From assembly GCA_934636715.1 (NCBI GenBank), contig CAKUBE010000001.1, positions 1-64,000 of the forward strand: a stretch of DNA of 64,000 bases, written 5' to 3'. Both the position numbers and the translations under genes were made by a program. This document shows, piece after piece, positions 32,370 through 41,426 of the stretch. This DNA comes from an uncultured Arachnia sp. GTDB taxonomy: Bacteria; Actinomycetota; Actinomycetes; Propionibacteriales; Propionibacteriaceae. The notes beneath the pieces are model-generated. The model ran no database searches. It was not told the origin of the DNA and saw only the letters and a program-made list of their open reading frames with translations. Positions within the stretch are counted from its first letter, which is position 1; each line of letters starts with the position of its first letter.

Positions 32370-32397
32370 CGGAGGATCCCTTCTTCAACGTCATCGG

Positions 32398-32625
32398 TTG
32401 AAGGGACGAGCCGAGGCCCGCGGTACCACCCTCCTTAGGAGCCCCGCCGGGCGGTCAGACCGCTCGGGCGTGGGGCGCCCCACTTCTTCTCCGTCCGCCG
32501 CCGGTTCTAGTGAGCGTCCTGTTCCTAGAGGCCTGGAGAGGTTCTCAGAAGGATCGCCGTTCTTCCGGCAGCTCCGGGGTGATGGCCCCATCGTCGCCTT
32601 ACGGACAGGGGCCCATTATGCGCCG
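32398..32625 (-). promoter_or_regulatory. T-box leader controlling ileS
   Basis: On the minus strand the leader contains the canonical T-box bulge region AGGGTGGTACCGCGGG (TGGTACC at 32428-32422) about 50 bases upstream of ileS. A stem I segment GGCGATCCTTCTGAGAACC carries a specifier ATC (32554-32552), an isoleucine codon, and a GC-rich stem lies between them. Actinobacterial ileS T-boxes generally act on translation by hiding the ribosome site rather than by termination, and no terminator is evident here. Confidence 0.92.
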
Positions 32626-32689
32626 GAAGACAATGGCGCTTCAAACCGACGTGTTAGACAAGTGTTGAACACGCTCGTAGGATGGGGTC

Positions 32690-32893
32690 ATGACGACGAG
32701 CACCATCGGATTTCGGCCCAGCGCCGAGGATCGACGCATCCTCGACGAGGCCGCGGCGTCCGGCGAGACGACGACAGACACGATTCGCCGGGCGCTGCGG
32801 CTCCTCGCGCACGAGCGTTGGCTGGACCGCGCCCGGGCCGATGCCATCCGGCTGAAGGACGAGGACCTCGGCGGCGAACCGGACGCCTGGTGA
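32690..32893 (+). CDS. Antitoxin of a MazEF-like pair
   Basis: A 67-residue protein with a ribbon-helix-helix-like N-terminus (TIGFRPSAEDRRILDEAAAS, GETTTDTIRRALRLLA) and an acidic tail (KDEDLGGEPDAW), the normal layout of a DNA-binding antitoxin whose tail blocks the toxin. Its stop TGA overlaps the GTG of the toxin gene. It probably represses the pair by binding upstream, just after the ileS T-box region on the opposite strand. Confidence 0.85.
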   Translation: MTTSTIGFRPSAEDRRILDEAAASGETTTDTIRRALRLLAHERWLDRARADAIRLKDEDLGGEPDAW

Positions 32894-33228
32894 TTCGCGG
32901 CGCGATCCACGCCGTCGACCTCGGCAAGCCGCGCGGACACGAGCAGGGCGGCCACCGCTACGCATTGGTGCTCTCGCCGTCGGGGATGGACTGGTCGGTC
33001 GCGACAATCGTTCCGACGTCGACCGCCGCCCGTCCCGCGGTCTTCAGACCTGAGATGGAGGTCGCAGGACGGCCCACCCGACTTCTCGTCGACCAGATCC
33101 GCACCGTTGACGTCAGCTATCTCTCCGCCGACCCCGTCGACTATCTGGAGCAGGAGCAGATGGCGCGCGTCGAGCACGCCGTTGCGCACTATCTGGGCCT
33201 GGCCAGCACGTGGACGACAGATCGCTGA
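32890..33228 (+). CDS. MazF/PemK-family endoribonuclease toxin
   Basis: A 112-residue SH3-like barrel protein: VIRGAIHAVDLGKPRGHEQG, HRYALVLSPSG, ATIVPTSTAARPAVFRPEME and LLVDQIRTVDVSYL are the MazF strands, with the conserved arginine (KPRGHEQGGHR) and Thr/Ser (VPTST) that form the RNA-cutting site in the family. It is translationally coupled to the antitoxin through GTGA. No inactivating lesion is visible. Expected to cut mRNA at short sequence motifs when the antitoxin is lost. Confidence 0.9.
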   Translation: MIRGAIHAVDLGKPRGHEQGGHRYALVLSPSGMDWSVATIVPTSTAARPAVFRPEMEVAGRPTRLLVDQIRTVDVSYLSADPVDYLEQEQMARVEHAVAHYLGLASTWTTDR

Positions 33229-33407
33229 GCCGCGAGGTCTGGCTGACGGAGAACTGCACCGAGATGCTCCACACACCCCTGTTTTTCGGAAAGTCTCAAG
33301 GTGACAGCACTTATCCGTCACCAAGGAAGGACGGGCCGTGGTCCGGGGTCTGATCCGGTCGACGCACGATTCCTGGCACGATGGGGTGCCATGAGGAGGT
33401 GAGCCGG

Positions 33408-34592
33408 ATGTCGAACGAGTGGGCGGGGTGGGCCGCGGAGCGCGGCATGCAGCACCTGCCGGAATGGCCGGCGATGCGCGGCGTCTTCCGTGGCGGCGGC
33501 CTCGACGAACTCGGCTTCCCCATGCCCACCGACGGCTGGGCCGGCTCGTTCGGCGGGCTCGGCTGCTTCGGCTTCCGGCTCGCCGACCCGCGCGGCGGCG
33601 CACCGACGACGGTGGCGGCCATCCGCGTGCCCGGCGTCGAGTTCCCGTCGCTCACGCTCCAGGAAGCCGACTTCCTCGCCGACGCCCCGCGCATCCCTAT
33701 CGACGACGAGTTCGACCTCCTCTGGCGCGTGTCGTCGCCGAGTCCGCAGTTCGCGCGCGACGTCGTCGGCCCGGCCATGCGCGCCGAGCTCATGCCCGTG
33801 CTCCCCGACTTCTCCGCCATCTGGTTCGAGCGCGACGCCATCCTGCTCGCCGCGCGCGGCTCCGTCTGGGCCGAGGCGATGGACCGCTACCTGACGCTGT
33901 TGCGGCGCCTGGTCGACACCATCAACCCGCGGGTGCTCGACGCCATCAAGACCACGTCGCGCGCGACGCCCGGCGCGCGGGTGGCGCTTCCCCAGCGCCG
34001 GACGCCGGGGCCCGCATCGGTCATGGGAATGAGCGTCGTCCCGCGCGGCGACGGGTGGTCCGAGTGGGCGGCCCGCCGCGGCTGGGTCCACTACCCGGAG
34101 GCGCGGGAGCTGGCCGAACGCGTGCGCCACCTGCCGTGGTCGCCGTCGCTGGCCACCGACGGGTTCGTCGGCAAGTTCGGCTCCCTGCCCGCGTTCGGCT
34201 GGCGGCTGTCGTCGCGCTCCGGCGCCGCGGGCGGCGCGCGTTCCGTGATCTGCCTGCGCCAGCCCGGGCTCACCGTCGCCCCCTCCGTGCGCCTCTCCCG
34301 CGACGACGCGCTGCTCTCGCAGCTGGTCGGCGGCGCGGACGTCACCGTCGGCGCTCCCCAGTTCGACGACCAGTGGCGCGTGACCTCGGAGTCGCCGTCG
34401 GTCGCCCGCGGCCTGCTGCGCCCGGCCGTCTGGCGGCTGTTCACCGCCGACGTCCCTCCGTTCGCGGAGCTGTGGTTCGAGCGCGACGTCGCCACGGTCG
34501 TCACCGCGGGCCCCGTCCGCCCCGACGGCATCGACGGCTACCTCCGCTTCCTGCACGACGTCCTCTCCGCGGTGGTCCGGGAACTCTCCTGA
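33408..34592 (+). CDS. Uncharacterised protein with two tandem homologous domains
   Basis: 394 residues made of two related halves of about 190 residues. EWAGWAAERGMQHLPE, DGWAGSFGGLGCFGFRL and DFSAIWFERDAILLAARG in the first half correspond to EWAARRGWVHYPEA, DGFVGKFGSLPAFGWRL and PFAELWFERDVATVVTAG in the second. Each half ends in a helix (DRYLTLLRRLVDTI / DGYLRFLHDVLSAV). There is no signal peptide or membrane segment. The ATG at 33408 follows GAGGAGGTGAG. I recognise no family. A 41-bp hairpin follows the stop. Confidence 0.8.
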   Translation: MSNEWAGWAAERGMQHLPEWPAMRGVFRGGGLDELGFPMPTDGWAGSFGGLGCFGFRLADPRGGAPTTVAAIRVPGVEFPSLTLQEADFLADAPRIPIDDEFDLLWRVSSPSPQFARDVVGPAMRAELMPVLPDFSAIWFERDAILLAARGSVWAEAMDRYLTLLRRLVDTINPRVLDAIKTTSRATPGARVALPQRRTPGPASVMGMSVVPRGDGWSEWAARRGWVHYPEARELAERVRHLPWSPSLATDGFVGKFGSLPAFGWRLSSRSGAAGGARSVICLRQPGLTVAPSVRLSRDDALLSQLVGGADVTVGAPQFDDQWRVTSESPSVARGLLRPAVWRLFTADVPPFAELWFERDVATVVTAGPVRPDGIDGYLRFLHDVLSAVVRELS

Positions 34593-34610
34593 CGCCGGGC
34601 TCCTGCACTA

Positions 34611-34651
34611 AGAGATCGCGCGGGTAGGTGGCACCTACCCGCGCGACCTCT
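34611..34651. terminator. Perfect long hairpin after the tandem-domain gene
   Basis: AGAGATCGCGCGGGTAGGTG pairs with CACCTACCCGCGCGACCTCT with one mismatch and almost no loop. The nearly loopless form is more like a cruciform-type palindrome than a standard terminator, but its position 19 bases after the stop suits termination. Confidence 0.6.
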
Positions 34652-34670
34652 AGTCTGCGTGGGCTTCGTT

Positions 34671-34719
34671 TCGTGTGCATATATGCAGGGAGAGGGAACC
34701 TGGGCAGATTTGTGCACGG
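34671..34719. repeat. Possible relict of a 72-bp palindromic repeat
   Basis: GTGTGCATATATGCAGG and, 24 bases on, GCAGATTTGTGCACG resemble the outer arm AGAGATTTGTGCAC of the 72-bp family, but the middle is lost. It lies in the leader of the MalY-type gene. Confidence 0.35.
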
Positions 34720-34734
34720 GACCGAGGTGGCAGG

Positions 34735-35838
34735 ATGTTCCGCATGATCTTCGACGTCCCCCTCTCCGAGCTGCGCACCCGCGGCACCATCAAGTGGCAG
34801 CGCTTCGAGCCGGACGTCATCCCCATGTTCGTGGCCGAGATGGACGCCCATGTCGCCCCGGCGGTGCGCGAGCGACTCGAGCGCGCGCTGCGCGAGGGCG
34901 ACACCGGCTACCCGCAGCTGCCCACCTACCAGGAGGCGTTCGCCGACTACGCCGCGTGGCAGTGGGGCTGGCGGCCGCAGGCTGCGGAGATGAAGCTCGC
35001 CACCGACGTCGTGACCGGCATGCGCGACGCGCTGGTCGCCGTCACCGAGCCCGGCGACGGCGTCGTCATCAACTCCCCGATCTACCCGCCCTTCCGCGGC
35101 GTCAGCCACGACCGCACGGTCGTCGACGTGCCCATGCGCGACGGCCGCCTCGACCTCGCGGGCCTCGCCGAGGCCTTCGCGACCCACCGCCCCAAGGCGT
35201 ACCTGCTGTGCTCGCCGCACAACCCCGTCGGCACCATCCACACCGCCGACGAGCTGGCCGAGGTCGCGCGGCTGGCCGCGGAGCACGGCGTCGTCGTGAT
35301 CTCCGACGAGATCCACGCGCCCCTGGCCGGGGCCGCGCACGTGCCCTACCTCGCCGTTCCCGGCGCGGCGAACGCGGTGATCGTGACCTCGGCGTCGAAG
35401 TCCTGGAACCTGGCCGCGCTCAAGGCCGGCCTCATCGTCGGCGACCCCGCGGTGCTCCGGCGGCTCGGGCCGATGGTGTCCGACGGCGCCAGTTACTTCG
35501 GCATCCTCGCGCACGCCGCCGCGCTGACGGACGGCCGCGACTGGCTGGCGGAGGCCGCGGCCGAGATCGAGGACAACAAGCGCTTCTTCCGGGATCAGCT
35601 TGCCGAACACCTGCCCGCGCTGACCTACGAGCCGGCGCCCGGCACGTATCTTGCCTGGCTGGACTGCGCGCCGCTCGGGTTGGCGAACCCGGCGCGGCAC
35701 TTCCACGAGGTCGCGCGCGTGCGCTTCTCCCCGGGCGTCGACTTCGAGCCGACGGCGACGCAGCACGTCCGCGTGAACCTGGCGACGTCGGAGGCGATCA
35801 TCGCCGAGGCCGTTGCGCGGCTGAAGGCTTCGCTCTAA
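34735..35838 (+). CDS. MalY/PatB-type PLP-dependent cystathionine beta-lyase
   Basis: A fold-type I aminotransferase-family enzyme of 367 residues. [20 protein letters not shown] and [18 protein letters not shown] at the start are typical of MalY/PatB, which cleave cystathionine or cysteine S-conjugates. The PLP lysine is in [16 protein letters not shown], the cofactor aspartate in [11 protein letters not shown], the PLP asparagine in [11 protein letters not shown], and the C-terminal arginine in HVRVNLATS. The ATG at 34735 has GAGGTGG upstream. The stop overlaps the dcd stop by 4 bases, so the genes are convergent. Confidence 0.9.
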   Translation: MFRMIFDVPLSELRTRGTIKWQRFEPDVIPMFVAEMDAHVAPAVRERLERALREGDTGYPQLPTYQEAFADYAAWQWGWRPQAAEMKLATDVVTGMRDALVAVTEPGDGVVINSPIYPPFRGVSHDRTVVDVPMRDGRLDLAGLAEAFATHRPKAYLLCSPHNPVGTIHTADELAEVARLAAEHGVVVISDEIHAPLAGAAHVPYLAVPGAANAVIVTSASKSWNLAALKAGLIVGDPAVLRRLGPMVSDGASYFGILAHAAALTDGRDWLAEAAAEIEDNKRFFRDQLAEHLPALTYEPAPGTYLAWLDCAPLGLANPARHFHEVARVRFSPGVDFEPTATQHVRVNLATSEAIIAEAVARLKASL

Positions 35839-36410
35839 ACCTCGGTCTGGTGGAAACCTAAGTGGGAGCGGGACGGCGTCGGGCCGCGCTGGCCTTGGTA
35901 GCGGGAGCCGTACTGCGGCGAGCCGTAGGGGTGCTCCGCGGGTGAGGTGAGCTGGAAGAAGCACAGCTGGCCGATCTTCATGCCCGGCCAGAGCTTCACC
36001 GGCAGCGTCGCCATGTTGGACAGCTCCAGGGTCACGTGGCCGGAGAAGCCGGGATCGATGAAGCCGGCGGTCGAGTGCGTCAGCAGGCCGAGGCGGCCGA
36101 GCGACGACTTGCCCTCCAGCCGGGCCGCGACGGCGGACCCGAGCGTCACCGTCTCATAGGTCGAGGCCAGCACGAACTCGCCCGGGTGCAGCACGAAGGC
36201 CTCGCCGCCGTCGACCTCGATCAGGCGGGTCAGCTCCGGCTGCTCGATCGACGGGTCGATCGACGGGTAGCGGTGGTTCTCGAACACCCGGAAATACTTG
36301 TCGAGGCGCACGTCCACGCTGGACGGCTGGACCATCCCCGGGTCCCACGGATCGAGTCGGACGGAGCCGGCGTCGACGCTGGCGCGGATGTCGCGATCGC
36401 TCAAGAGCAT
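35835..36410 (-). CDS. dcd: dCTP deaminase
   Basis: Deaminates dCTP to dUTP (or to dUMP in the bifunctional form) for thymidylate supply. The 191-residue protein has [15 protein letters not shown], the motif [15 protein letters not shown], the nucleotide-binding [20 protein letters not shown] and the [13 protein letters not shown] segment with the catalytic Glu, ending in [15 protein letters not shown]. Length and ending match actinobacterial Dcd, several of which are bifunctional, so direct dUMP production is possible. Confidence 0.96.
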   Translation of the reverse strand: MLLSDRDIRASVDAGSVRLDPWDPGMVQPSSVDVRLDKYFRVFENHRYPSIDPSIEQPELTRLIEVDGGEAFVLHPGEFVLASTYETVTLGSAVAARLEGKSSLGRLGLLTHSTAGFIDPGFSGHVTLELSNMATLPVKLWPGMKIGQLCFFQLTSPAEHPYGSPQYGSRYQGQRGPTPSRSHLGFHQTEV

Positions 36411-36496
36411 GCGCGCAGCCTAGTGGCGCACTCCCGTTATTGAGGCATCATCTCGTAACGCTGGGTGCCAGGATAGGCAGGAGAAGGAGCGAGCAG

Positions 36497-38362
36497 ATGA
36501 GCGTTGGCGGGTTCGGCGGGTGGCAGATGCTGGGGAAGCTCTCGACCGACCCCTCGATCTCGCGGCGCAGGATCGACAGGAGTGTCGCGCGTCGCGTGAT
36601 CGGCTACGGGCGCCCGTTCGCGGGGTTGCTCGTGGTCTTCCTGCTCACGGTCACCGTCGGCAGCGCGCTGTCGGTCGCCCCCTTGCTGTTGTTCCAGCGC
36701 ATCATCGACGACGGCGTGCTCGCGGGCGACACGGGGGTCGTCGTCGGTCTTTCTGTCGCGGTGGCGGTCATGGCCGTCGCGTCGGCAGCGGTCAGCGTCG
36801 TCGAGCGGTGGTGCTCGGCCCGGATCGGCGAGGGCCTCATCCTCCGGCTGCGCACGCAGGTCTTCGACCACGTGATGAGTCAGCCGCTGGCGTTCTTCAG
36901 CCGCTCGCACACGGGCAAGCTGGTCTCGCGGCTGCACTCGGACGTCAACGGCGCGCAGCAGGCCTTCACCTCGACGCTGTACGCGCTCGTCAGCAACGGC
37001 GTGACGCTGGTCCTCGTGCTGGGCTCGATGCTGGTGCTGTCCTGGCCGCTCACGCTCGGCGCGATCGTGCTGCTGCCGATCTTCATGATCCCGGCCAGCA
37101 TCGTCGGCCGCCGCCTCGCCGATCTCTCCCACCGACGGATGCAGCAGGAGGCTGAGATGTCGGCCACGATGACGGAGCGCTTCTCCGTCTCCGGCGCGCT
37201 GCTCGTCAAGCTCTTCGGCCGTCCCGACCGCGAGAGTTCGGGTTTTGCGGAGCAGGCGGGCGCGGTCGCCGACACCGGAGTCAGCATCGCGATGATCTCC
37301 CGCGGCTACATGACGGCGCTCGCTCTGGTCGGATCGCTCGCGACGGCGCTGTTCTACGGCTTCGGCGGCGTGTCCGCCGTCCACGGCGGCATGACGGTCG
37401 GCACGCTGACGGCGCTCGTCGCCCTCGTCGCCCGCCTGTACGCACCGCTGCTGCAGCTGAGCGCCATGCGGGTCGACATCATGTCGGCCCTCGTCAGCTT
37501 CGAGCGGGTGTTCGAGGTGCTCGACCTCCGGCCGCTGATCGTCAACGCCCCCGATGCCCGCGCCGTCGACGGCCCACCCAGCGTCACGTTCCGCGACGTG
37601 CGGTTCACCTACCCCGACGCGGGGCGGGTCTCGCTGGAGTCGCTGGAGCCGACGGCGGCGTTCCAGGAGTCGGCGTCGTCGCCGGTGCTGCGGGGCGTCA
37701 GCTTCGAGGCCCTACCCGGCCAGACCGTCGCGCTCGTCGGTCCGTCGGGCGCGGGTAAGACCACCATCACGCACCTCATCGCGCGACTGTATGACGCTGA
37801 CTCGGGCGCCGTCGAGGTGGCCGGCCGGGACGTGCGCACCCTCACGCTCGCCTCGCTGCAGGACACCGTCGGCTACGTCACGCAGGACGCGCACCTCTTC
37901 CACGACACCGTCGGCGCCAACCTGCGCTACGCAAAGCCGGGGGCCACCGAGGAGGAGCTGTGGGCCGCGCTCGCGGCGGCGCAGATCGATGCCCTCGTCA
38001 GGCGCCTCCCCGACGGCATGGATACTGTCGTCGGCGAGCGCGGCTACCGGCTGAGCGGGGGTGAGCGGCAGCGGTTCGCCATCGCCCGCCTGTTGCTGAA
38101 GGCGCCGCCGATCCTCGTGCTCGACGAGGCGACGGCGCATCTCGACTCGGAGTCGGAGGCGGCGGTGCAGCGTGCGCTGGACGCGGCGCGCGAGGGCCGC
38201 ACATCGCTGGTGATCGCGCACCGGCTGTCGACGGTGCGCCACGCGGATCAGATCCTCGTGGTCGAGGAGGGGCGGGTCGTCGAGCGGGGAACGCACGACG
38301 AGCTGCTCGCGCGCGGGGGCAGCTACGCGACGCTGTACGCCACGCAGTTCCTCCGACGATGA
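36497..38362 (+). CDS. ABC exporter, fused membrane and ATPase domains
   Basis: 621 residues, one half-transporter. Residues about 40-320 hold six transmembrane helices of the type IV exporter fold. The C-terminal ATPase has Walker A VGPSGAGKTTIT, signature YRLSGGERQRFA, Walker B ILVLDEATAHLD and the switch histidine in VIAHRLST. An insertion (ESLEPTAAFQESASS) lies in the ATPase before the core strand. It likely dimerises with itself; substrate unknown (lipid, peptide or drug). The ATG at 36497 has AAGGAG upstream. It is divergent from dcd. Confidence 0.92.
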   Translation: MSVGGFGGWQMLGKLSTDPSISRRRIDRSVARRVIGYGRPFAGLLVVFLLTVTVGSALSVAPLLLFQRIIDDGVLAGDTGVVVGLSVAVAVMAVASAAVSVVERWCSARIGEGLILRLRTQVFDHVMSQPLAFFSRSHTGKLVSRLHSDVNGAQQAFTSTLYALVSNGVTLVLVLGSMLVLSWPLTLGAIVLLPIFMIPASIVGRRLADLSHRRMQQEAEMSATMTERFSVSGALLVKLFGRPDRESSGFAEQAGAVADTGVSIAMISRGYMTALALVGSLATALFYGFGGVSAVHGGMTVGTLTALVALVARLYAPLLQLSAMRVDIMSALVSFERVFEVLDLRPLIVNAPDARAVDGPPSVTFRDVRFTYPDAGRVSLESLEPTAAFQESASSPVLRGVSFEALPGQTVALVGPSGAGKTTITHLIARLYDADSGAVEVAGRDVRTLTLASLQDTVGYVTQDAHLFHDTVGANLRYAKPGATEEELWAALAAAQIDALVRRLPDGMDTVVGERGYRLSGGERQRFAIARLLLKAPPILVLDEATAHLDSESEAAVQRALDAAREGRTSLVIAHRLSTVRHADQILVVEEGRVVERGTHDELLARGGSYATLYATQFLRR

Positions 38363-38408
38363 TCAGCGGCGCGATCCCGGCCCGGGGCGGGGCGTGGGCT
38401 CGGTCATC

Positions 38409-39104
38409 TCAGTATCCGCCCGCGTCGCCGTCGTCTCCCGCGGCATCCGGGTCGTCGGCGCCGTCGAGAACGGCGCGGGTGCCGGAGAGCCCGAGGCGTG
38501 TGGCGCCGGCCTCGACCATGGCGTTGGCCGTCGCGTAGTCGCGGATGCCGCCGCTGGCCTTGACGCCGAGGCGCCCGCCGACGGTCTCGGCCATCAGCGC
38601 GACGGCGTGCACCGAGGCGCCGCCTGCGGGATGGAAGCCGGTCGAGGTCTTGACGAAGTCGGCACCCGCGGCCTCTGCGGCCTCGCACGCCGCGACGATC
38701 TCCTCGTCGGTCAGCGCCGCGGACTCGATGATCACCTTCAACACCCCTGTCGTCGCCGCGCGGACGGCGCGGATCTCGGACTCGACGAGGTCGGCCTGGC
38801 CCTCCTTCAGCAGCCCGATGTTGATCACCATGTCGACCTCGTTCGCGCCCAGCTGCGACGACTCCGCCGCCTCGGCGGCCTTCGCGGCGGCGGTGTGGTT
38901 GCCGGAGGGGAAGCCGCACACCGTCGCGACCAGGACATCTCCCAGGTCGTCGGTGATCGGCAGCATCGACGGCGACACGCACACCGAGTAGGCGCCCAGC
39001 TCGCGGGCCTCCGCGACGAGCGCGGACACCTGCGCGTGCGTCGCGTCGGTCTTGAGCAGCGTGTGGTCGACCATCTGGGCCAGCGCCGAGCGGGTGATCT
39101 CCAT
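38409..39104 (-). CDS. deoC: Deoxyribose-phosphate aldolase
   Basis: Splits 2-deoxyribose-5-phosphate into glyceraldehyde-3-phosphate and acetaldehyde in nucleoside catabolism. The 231-residue TIM barrel has [52 protein letters not shown], the Schiff-base lysine in [16 protein letters not shown] and [20 protein letters not shown]. The C-terminus ends in an Asp/Gly tail. It stands alone between two transcription units. Confidence 0.96.
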   Translation of the reverse strand: MEITRSALAQMVDHTLLKTDATHAQVSALVAEARELGAYSVCVSPSMLPITDDLGDVLVATVCGFPSGNHTAAAKAAEAAESSQLGANEVDMVINIGLLKEGQADLVESEIRAVRAATTGVLKVIIESAALTDEEIVAACEAAEAAGADFVKTSTGFHPAGGASVHAVALMAETVGGRLGVKASGGIRDYATANAMVEAGATRLGLSGTRAVLDGADDPDAAGDDGDAGGY

Positions 39105-39190
39105 GGGGGTCCTTTCGTCTGCCGGGAATGCTACGCGGACCGCGCGGTTGCCGGGCCGGAATCTTGAGCACTATCCCGGATGGTCGGGGG

Positions 39191-40615
39191 TCAGGCCAAG
39201 GGGAGCCGCACGGTGAAGCGGGTGAGGCTGGGGCGGGAATCGACGGTGGCGGTGCCGCCGAAGCTCTCCACGACCGCGCGGACGATCGCCAGGCCGAGGC
39301 CCGTCGACTGCGCGGAGGTGTGGGTGCGGGCGTTGTCGGCGCGGCCGAAGCGTTCGAAGACGCGGGGGAGGGCCTCCGCGGGGATGCCGGGGCCGTCGTC
39401 GATCACCTCGATGACCGCCATGTCGCCGTCGGCGCGGACCGACGTGCGCACCGTCGTCCCTGCGGGGGTGTGCGTGCGCGCGTTGGCAAGCAGGTTGACG
39501 ACGACCTGGTGGAGCTGGTCGGCGTCGGCGAGCACGGTGACCTCGGACTCGGGCAGCGCGAGCTGCCACTCGTGGTCGCGGCTCGCGGCCTGGGCGTCGC
39601 TGACCGCGTTCAGGACCACCTCGACGGCGTCGACGGGGCGGGCCTCGACCCGCGCGTCGGCGTCGAGACGGGCGAGCAGGAGCAGGTCGCCGACCAGCTT
39701 GCTCATGCGCTGCGACTCCGCCCCGATGCGGCCCAGCGCGAACGACGAGTCGGCGCCGTCGGGCGCGCGGTCGGCGAGCTCCGCGTATCCGCGGATCGCC
39801 GCGAGCGGGTTGCGCAGCTCGTGCGACGCGTCGGCGACGAAGCGGCGCAGCTTCACCTCGGACTCCTCGCGCGCGGTGAGCGCTCCCTCGACGCGGTCCA
39901 GCATCTCGTTGAACGCCGTCGACAGCCGCGTCACCTCGCTGTCCTCCGGCATGTGGAGGGTCTCGACGCGCGGCACCGCGACGGCGCCCTTCTCCAGCTC
40001 GAGCCTGCTCACCTCGTCGGCCGTGTTCGTCAGCGCGACGAGGGGCTTCACAGCCCTCCCGACGACCTCGCGGGTCACGAGCGAGACGATGATGACCGCC
40101 ACGAGGGCGACGCTGCCGGCGAACGAGCCGAGCCAGAACAGCGACCGGTTGATCTCGCTGGTGGGGAGCCCCACGAACACCCGGCCCAAGGAGCGGTCGC
40201 GGGCCTCGATGCGGTACTCGCCGACATCGGCGAGCCGGACGGTGTGCTTGGCCCCGTCGGCGGGCACGGCGAAGAGCTGCTCCTGCGTGGTCTCCGAGAG
40301 GATCGTCGCCTCCGGGGGCTTGTTCGCCGTGCTGCTGTCCGTGAGCATGAACGCGGCCCCCCGGCCGTCGGTGAAGAGGATTCCGCCGATGGTGTTGACC
40401 CGCGTGCCCGGATTCGTGAGGCCGAGGGCGTCGCCCTGGCCGGGTCCCTGGGACCGTTTCTGCGCGGCGTCGAGTTCGCGGTCGAGCTGGTTGATCAGGA
40501 TGCCCCGCGCGCCGAACACGGTCACCAGGCAGACGAGCACGGACATCACCGCGACCGTCAGCACGATCCGCGGCTGCAGCTGCGCGGCCAGGGTGCCGCG
40601 GCGGGGTGTGCTCAC
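39191..40615 (-). CDS. Two-component sensor histidine kinase
   Basis: 474 residues. Two transmembrane helices (about residues 15-38 and 165-188) flank an extracellular sensor domain, followed by HAMP. The H-box is FVADASHELRNPLAAIRGY, and the ATPase has NLLANARTHTP, DDGPGIPAEALPRVFERFG and STGLGLAIVRAVVESFGG. It should phosphorylate the response regulator encoded immediately upstream on the same strand; the GTG start at 40615 overlaps that stop by 4 bases (GTGA). The layout resembles mycobacterial TrcS/TcrY-type kinases; the signal is unknown. Confidence 0.93.
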   Translation of the reverse strand: MSTPRRGTLAAQLQPRIVLTVAVMSVLVCLVTVFGARGILINQLDRELDAAQKRSQGPGQGDALGLTNPGTRVNTIGGILFTDGRGAAFMLTDSSTANKPPEATILSETTQEQLFAVPADGAKHTVRLADVGEYRIEARDRSLGRVFVGLPTSEINRSLFWLGSFAGSVALVAVIIVSLVTREVVGRAVKPLVALTNTADEVSRLELEKGAVAVPRVETLHMPEDSEVTRLSTAFNEMLDRVEGALTAREESEVKLRRFVADASHELRNPLAAIRGYAELADRAPDGADSSFALGRIGAESQRMSKLVGDLLLLARLDADARVEARPVDAVEVVLNAVSDAQAASRDHEWQLALPESEVTVLADADQLHQVVVNLLANARTHTPAGTTVRTSVRADGDMAVIEVIDDGPGIPAEALPRVFERFGRADNARTHTSAQSTGLGLAIVRAVVESFGGTATVDSRPSLTRFTVRLPLA

Positions 40616-41337
40616 GAGCCTGCGGGGCGCAGCACGTAGCCGACGCCGCGCATGGTGTGGATCATGGGCTCGCGGTCGGCGTCGATCTTCTTGCGCAGAT
40701 AGGAGATGTACAGCTCGACGACGTTGGCCTGGCCGCCGAAGTCGTAGTTCCAGACGCGGTCGAGGATCTGGGCCTTCGACAGCACGCGCTTCGGGTTGCG
40801 CATGAGGTAGCGCAGGAGCTCGAACTCCGTGGCGGTGAGCTTGACGGGCTCCCCGGCGCGCGTGACCTCGTGCGAGTCCTCGTCGAGGATGAGGTCGCCG
40901 ACGACGATCTGCGTGTCCGGCCGTGCCGTCGTCGCCCCCGAGCGGCGCAGCAGCCCGCGCAGCCGCGCGATGACCTCCTCGAGCGAGAAGGGCTTGGTGA
41001 CGTAGTCGTCGCCGCCCGCGGTGAGCCCCGCGATCCGGTCTGCCACGCCGTCCTTCGCGGTGAGGAAGATCACGGGAACGTCCGCCTGCTCGGTGCGGAT
41101 GCGCCGCATCACCTCGAGCCCGTCGAAGTCGGGCAGCATCATGTCCAGCACCAGCGCGTCGGGCTGCACCTCGCGGGCCACGCGCACGGCCTCGGTGCCC
41201 GACGTCGCGGTGTACACCTCCCACCCCTCGTACCGCATGGCCATGCTGAGGAGCTCGGTCAGGCTGGGCTCGTCGTCGACGGCGACGACGCGGATGGGCG
41301 TGCCGTCGGGCCGGGTCAGTGGTGCAGTGGTCGCCAT
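40612..41337 (-). CDS. OmpR-family response regulator
   Basis: 241 residues with a receiver domain (acidic pair VVAVDDEPS, phospho-aspartate in ALVLDMMLPDFDGLEVMR, Thr in VIFLTAKDG, Lys in YVTKPFSLEEVIARL) and a winged-helix DNA-binding domain ending NVVELYISYLRKKIDADREP and TMRGVGYVLRPAG. It forms an operon with the downstream kinase. Closest in style to actinobacterial TrcR/TcrA regulators. Confidence 0.95.
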   Translation of the reverse strand: MATTAPLTRPDGTPIRVVAVDDEPSLTELLSMAMRYEGWEVYTATSGTEAVRVAREVQPDALVLDMMLPDFDGLEVMRRIRTEQADVPVIFLTAKDGVADRIAGLTAGGDDYVTKPFSLEEVIARLRGLLRRSGATTARPDTQIVVGDLILDEDSHEVTRAGEPVKLTATEFELLRYLMRNPKRVLSKAQILDRVWNYDFGGQANVVELYISYLRKKIDADREPMIHTMRGVGYVLRPAGS

Positions 41338-41426
41338 GGAACAACCTTGGCACCGGAACCGGGGCAGTGGCTATGGGTTTCCTGTGCTGTTCCTGTGAAA
41401 CTCGGCACCGTCGTCATCGTCCGAGA

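Noticed and set aside
29223..32438. A 1071-codon open frame on the plus strand opposite ileS
   Set aside because: ileS on the minus strand has all synthetase motifs and a T-box; the plus-strand frame is low-complexity Arg/Val/Gly/Asp-rich sequence, the usual mirror of a GC-rich gene.
32398..32889. Upstream extension of the MazF-like frame into the ileS leader
   Set aside because: It would overlap the antitoxin gene out of frame and read antisense through the T-box; the GTG coupled to the antitoxin stop is the natural start.
39191..41353. Extension of the histidine kinase frame to 720 codons through the response-regulator gene
   Set aside because: The upstream part is an out-of-frame reading of the receiver gene; a GTG overlapping the regulator's stop is the normal coupled start.
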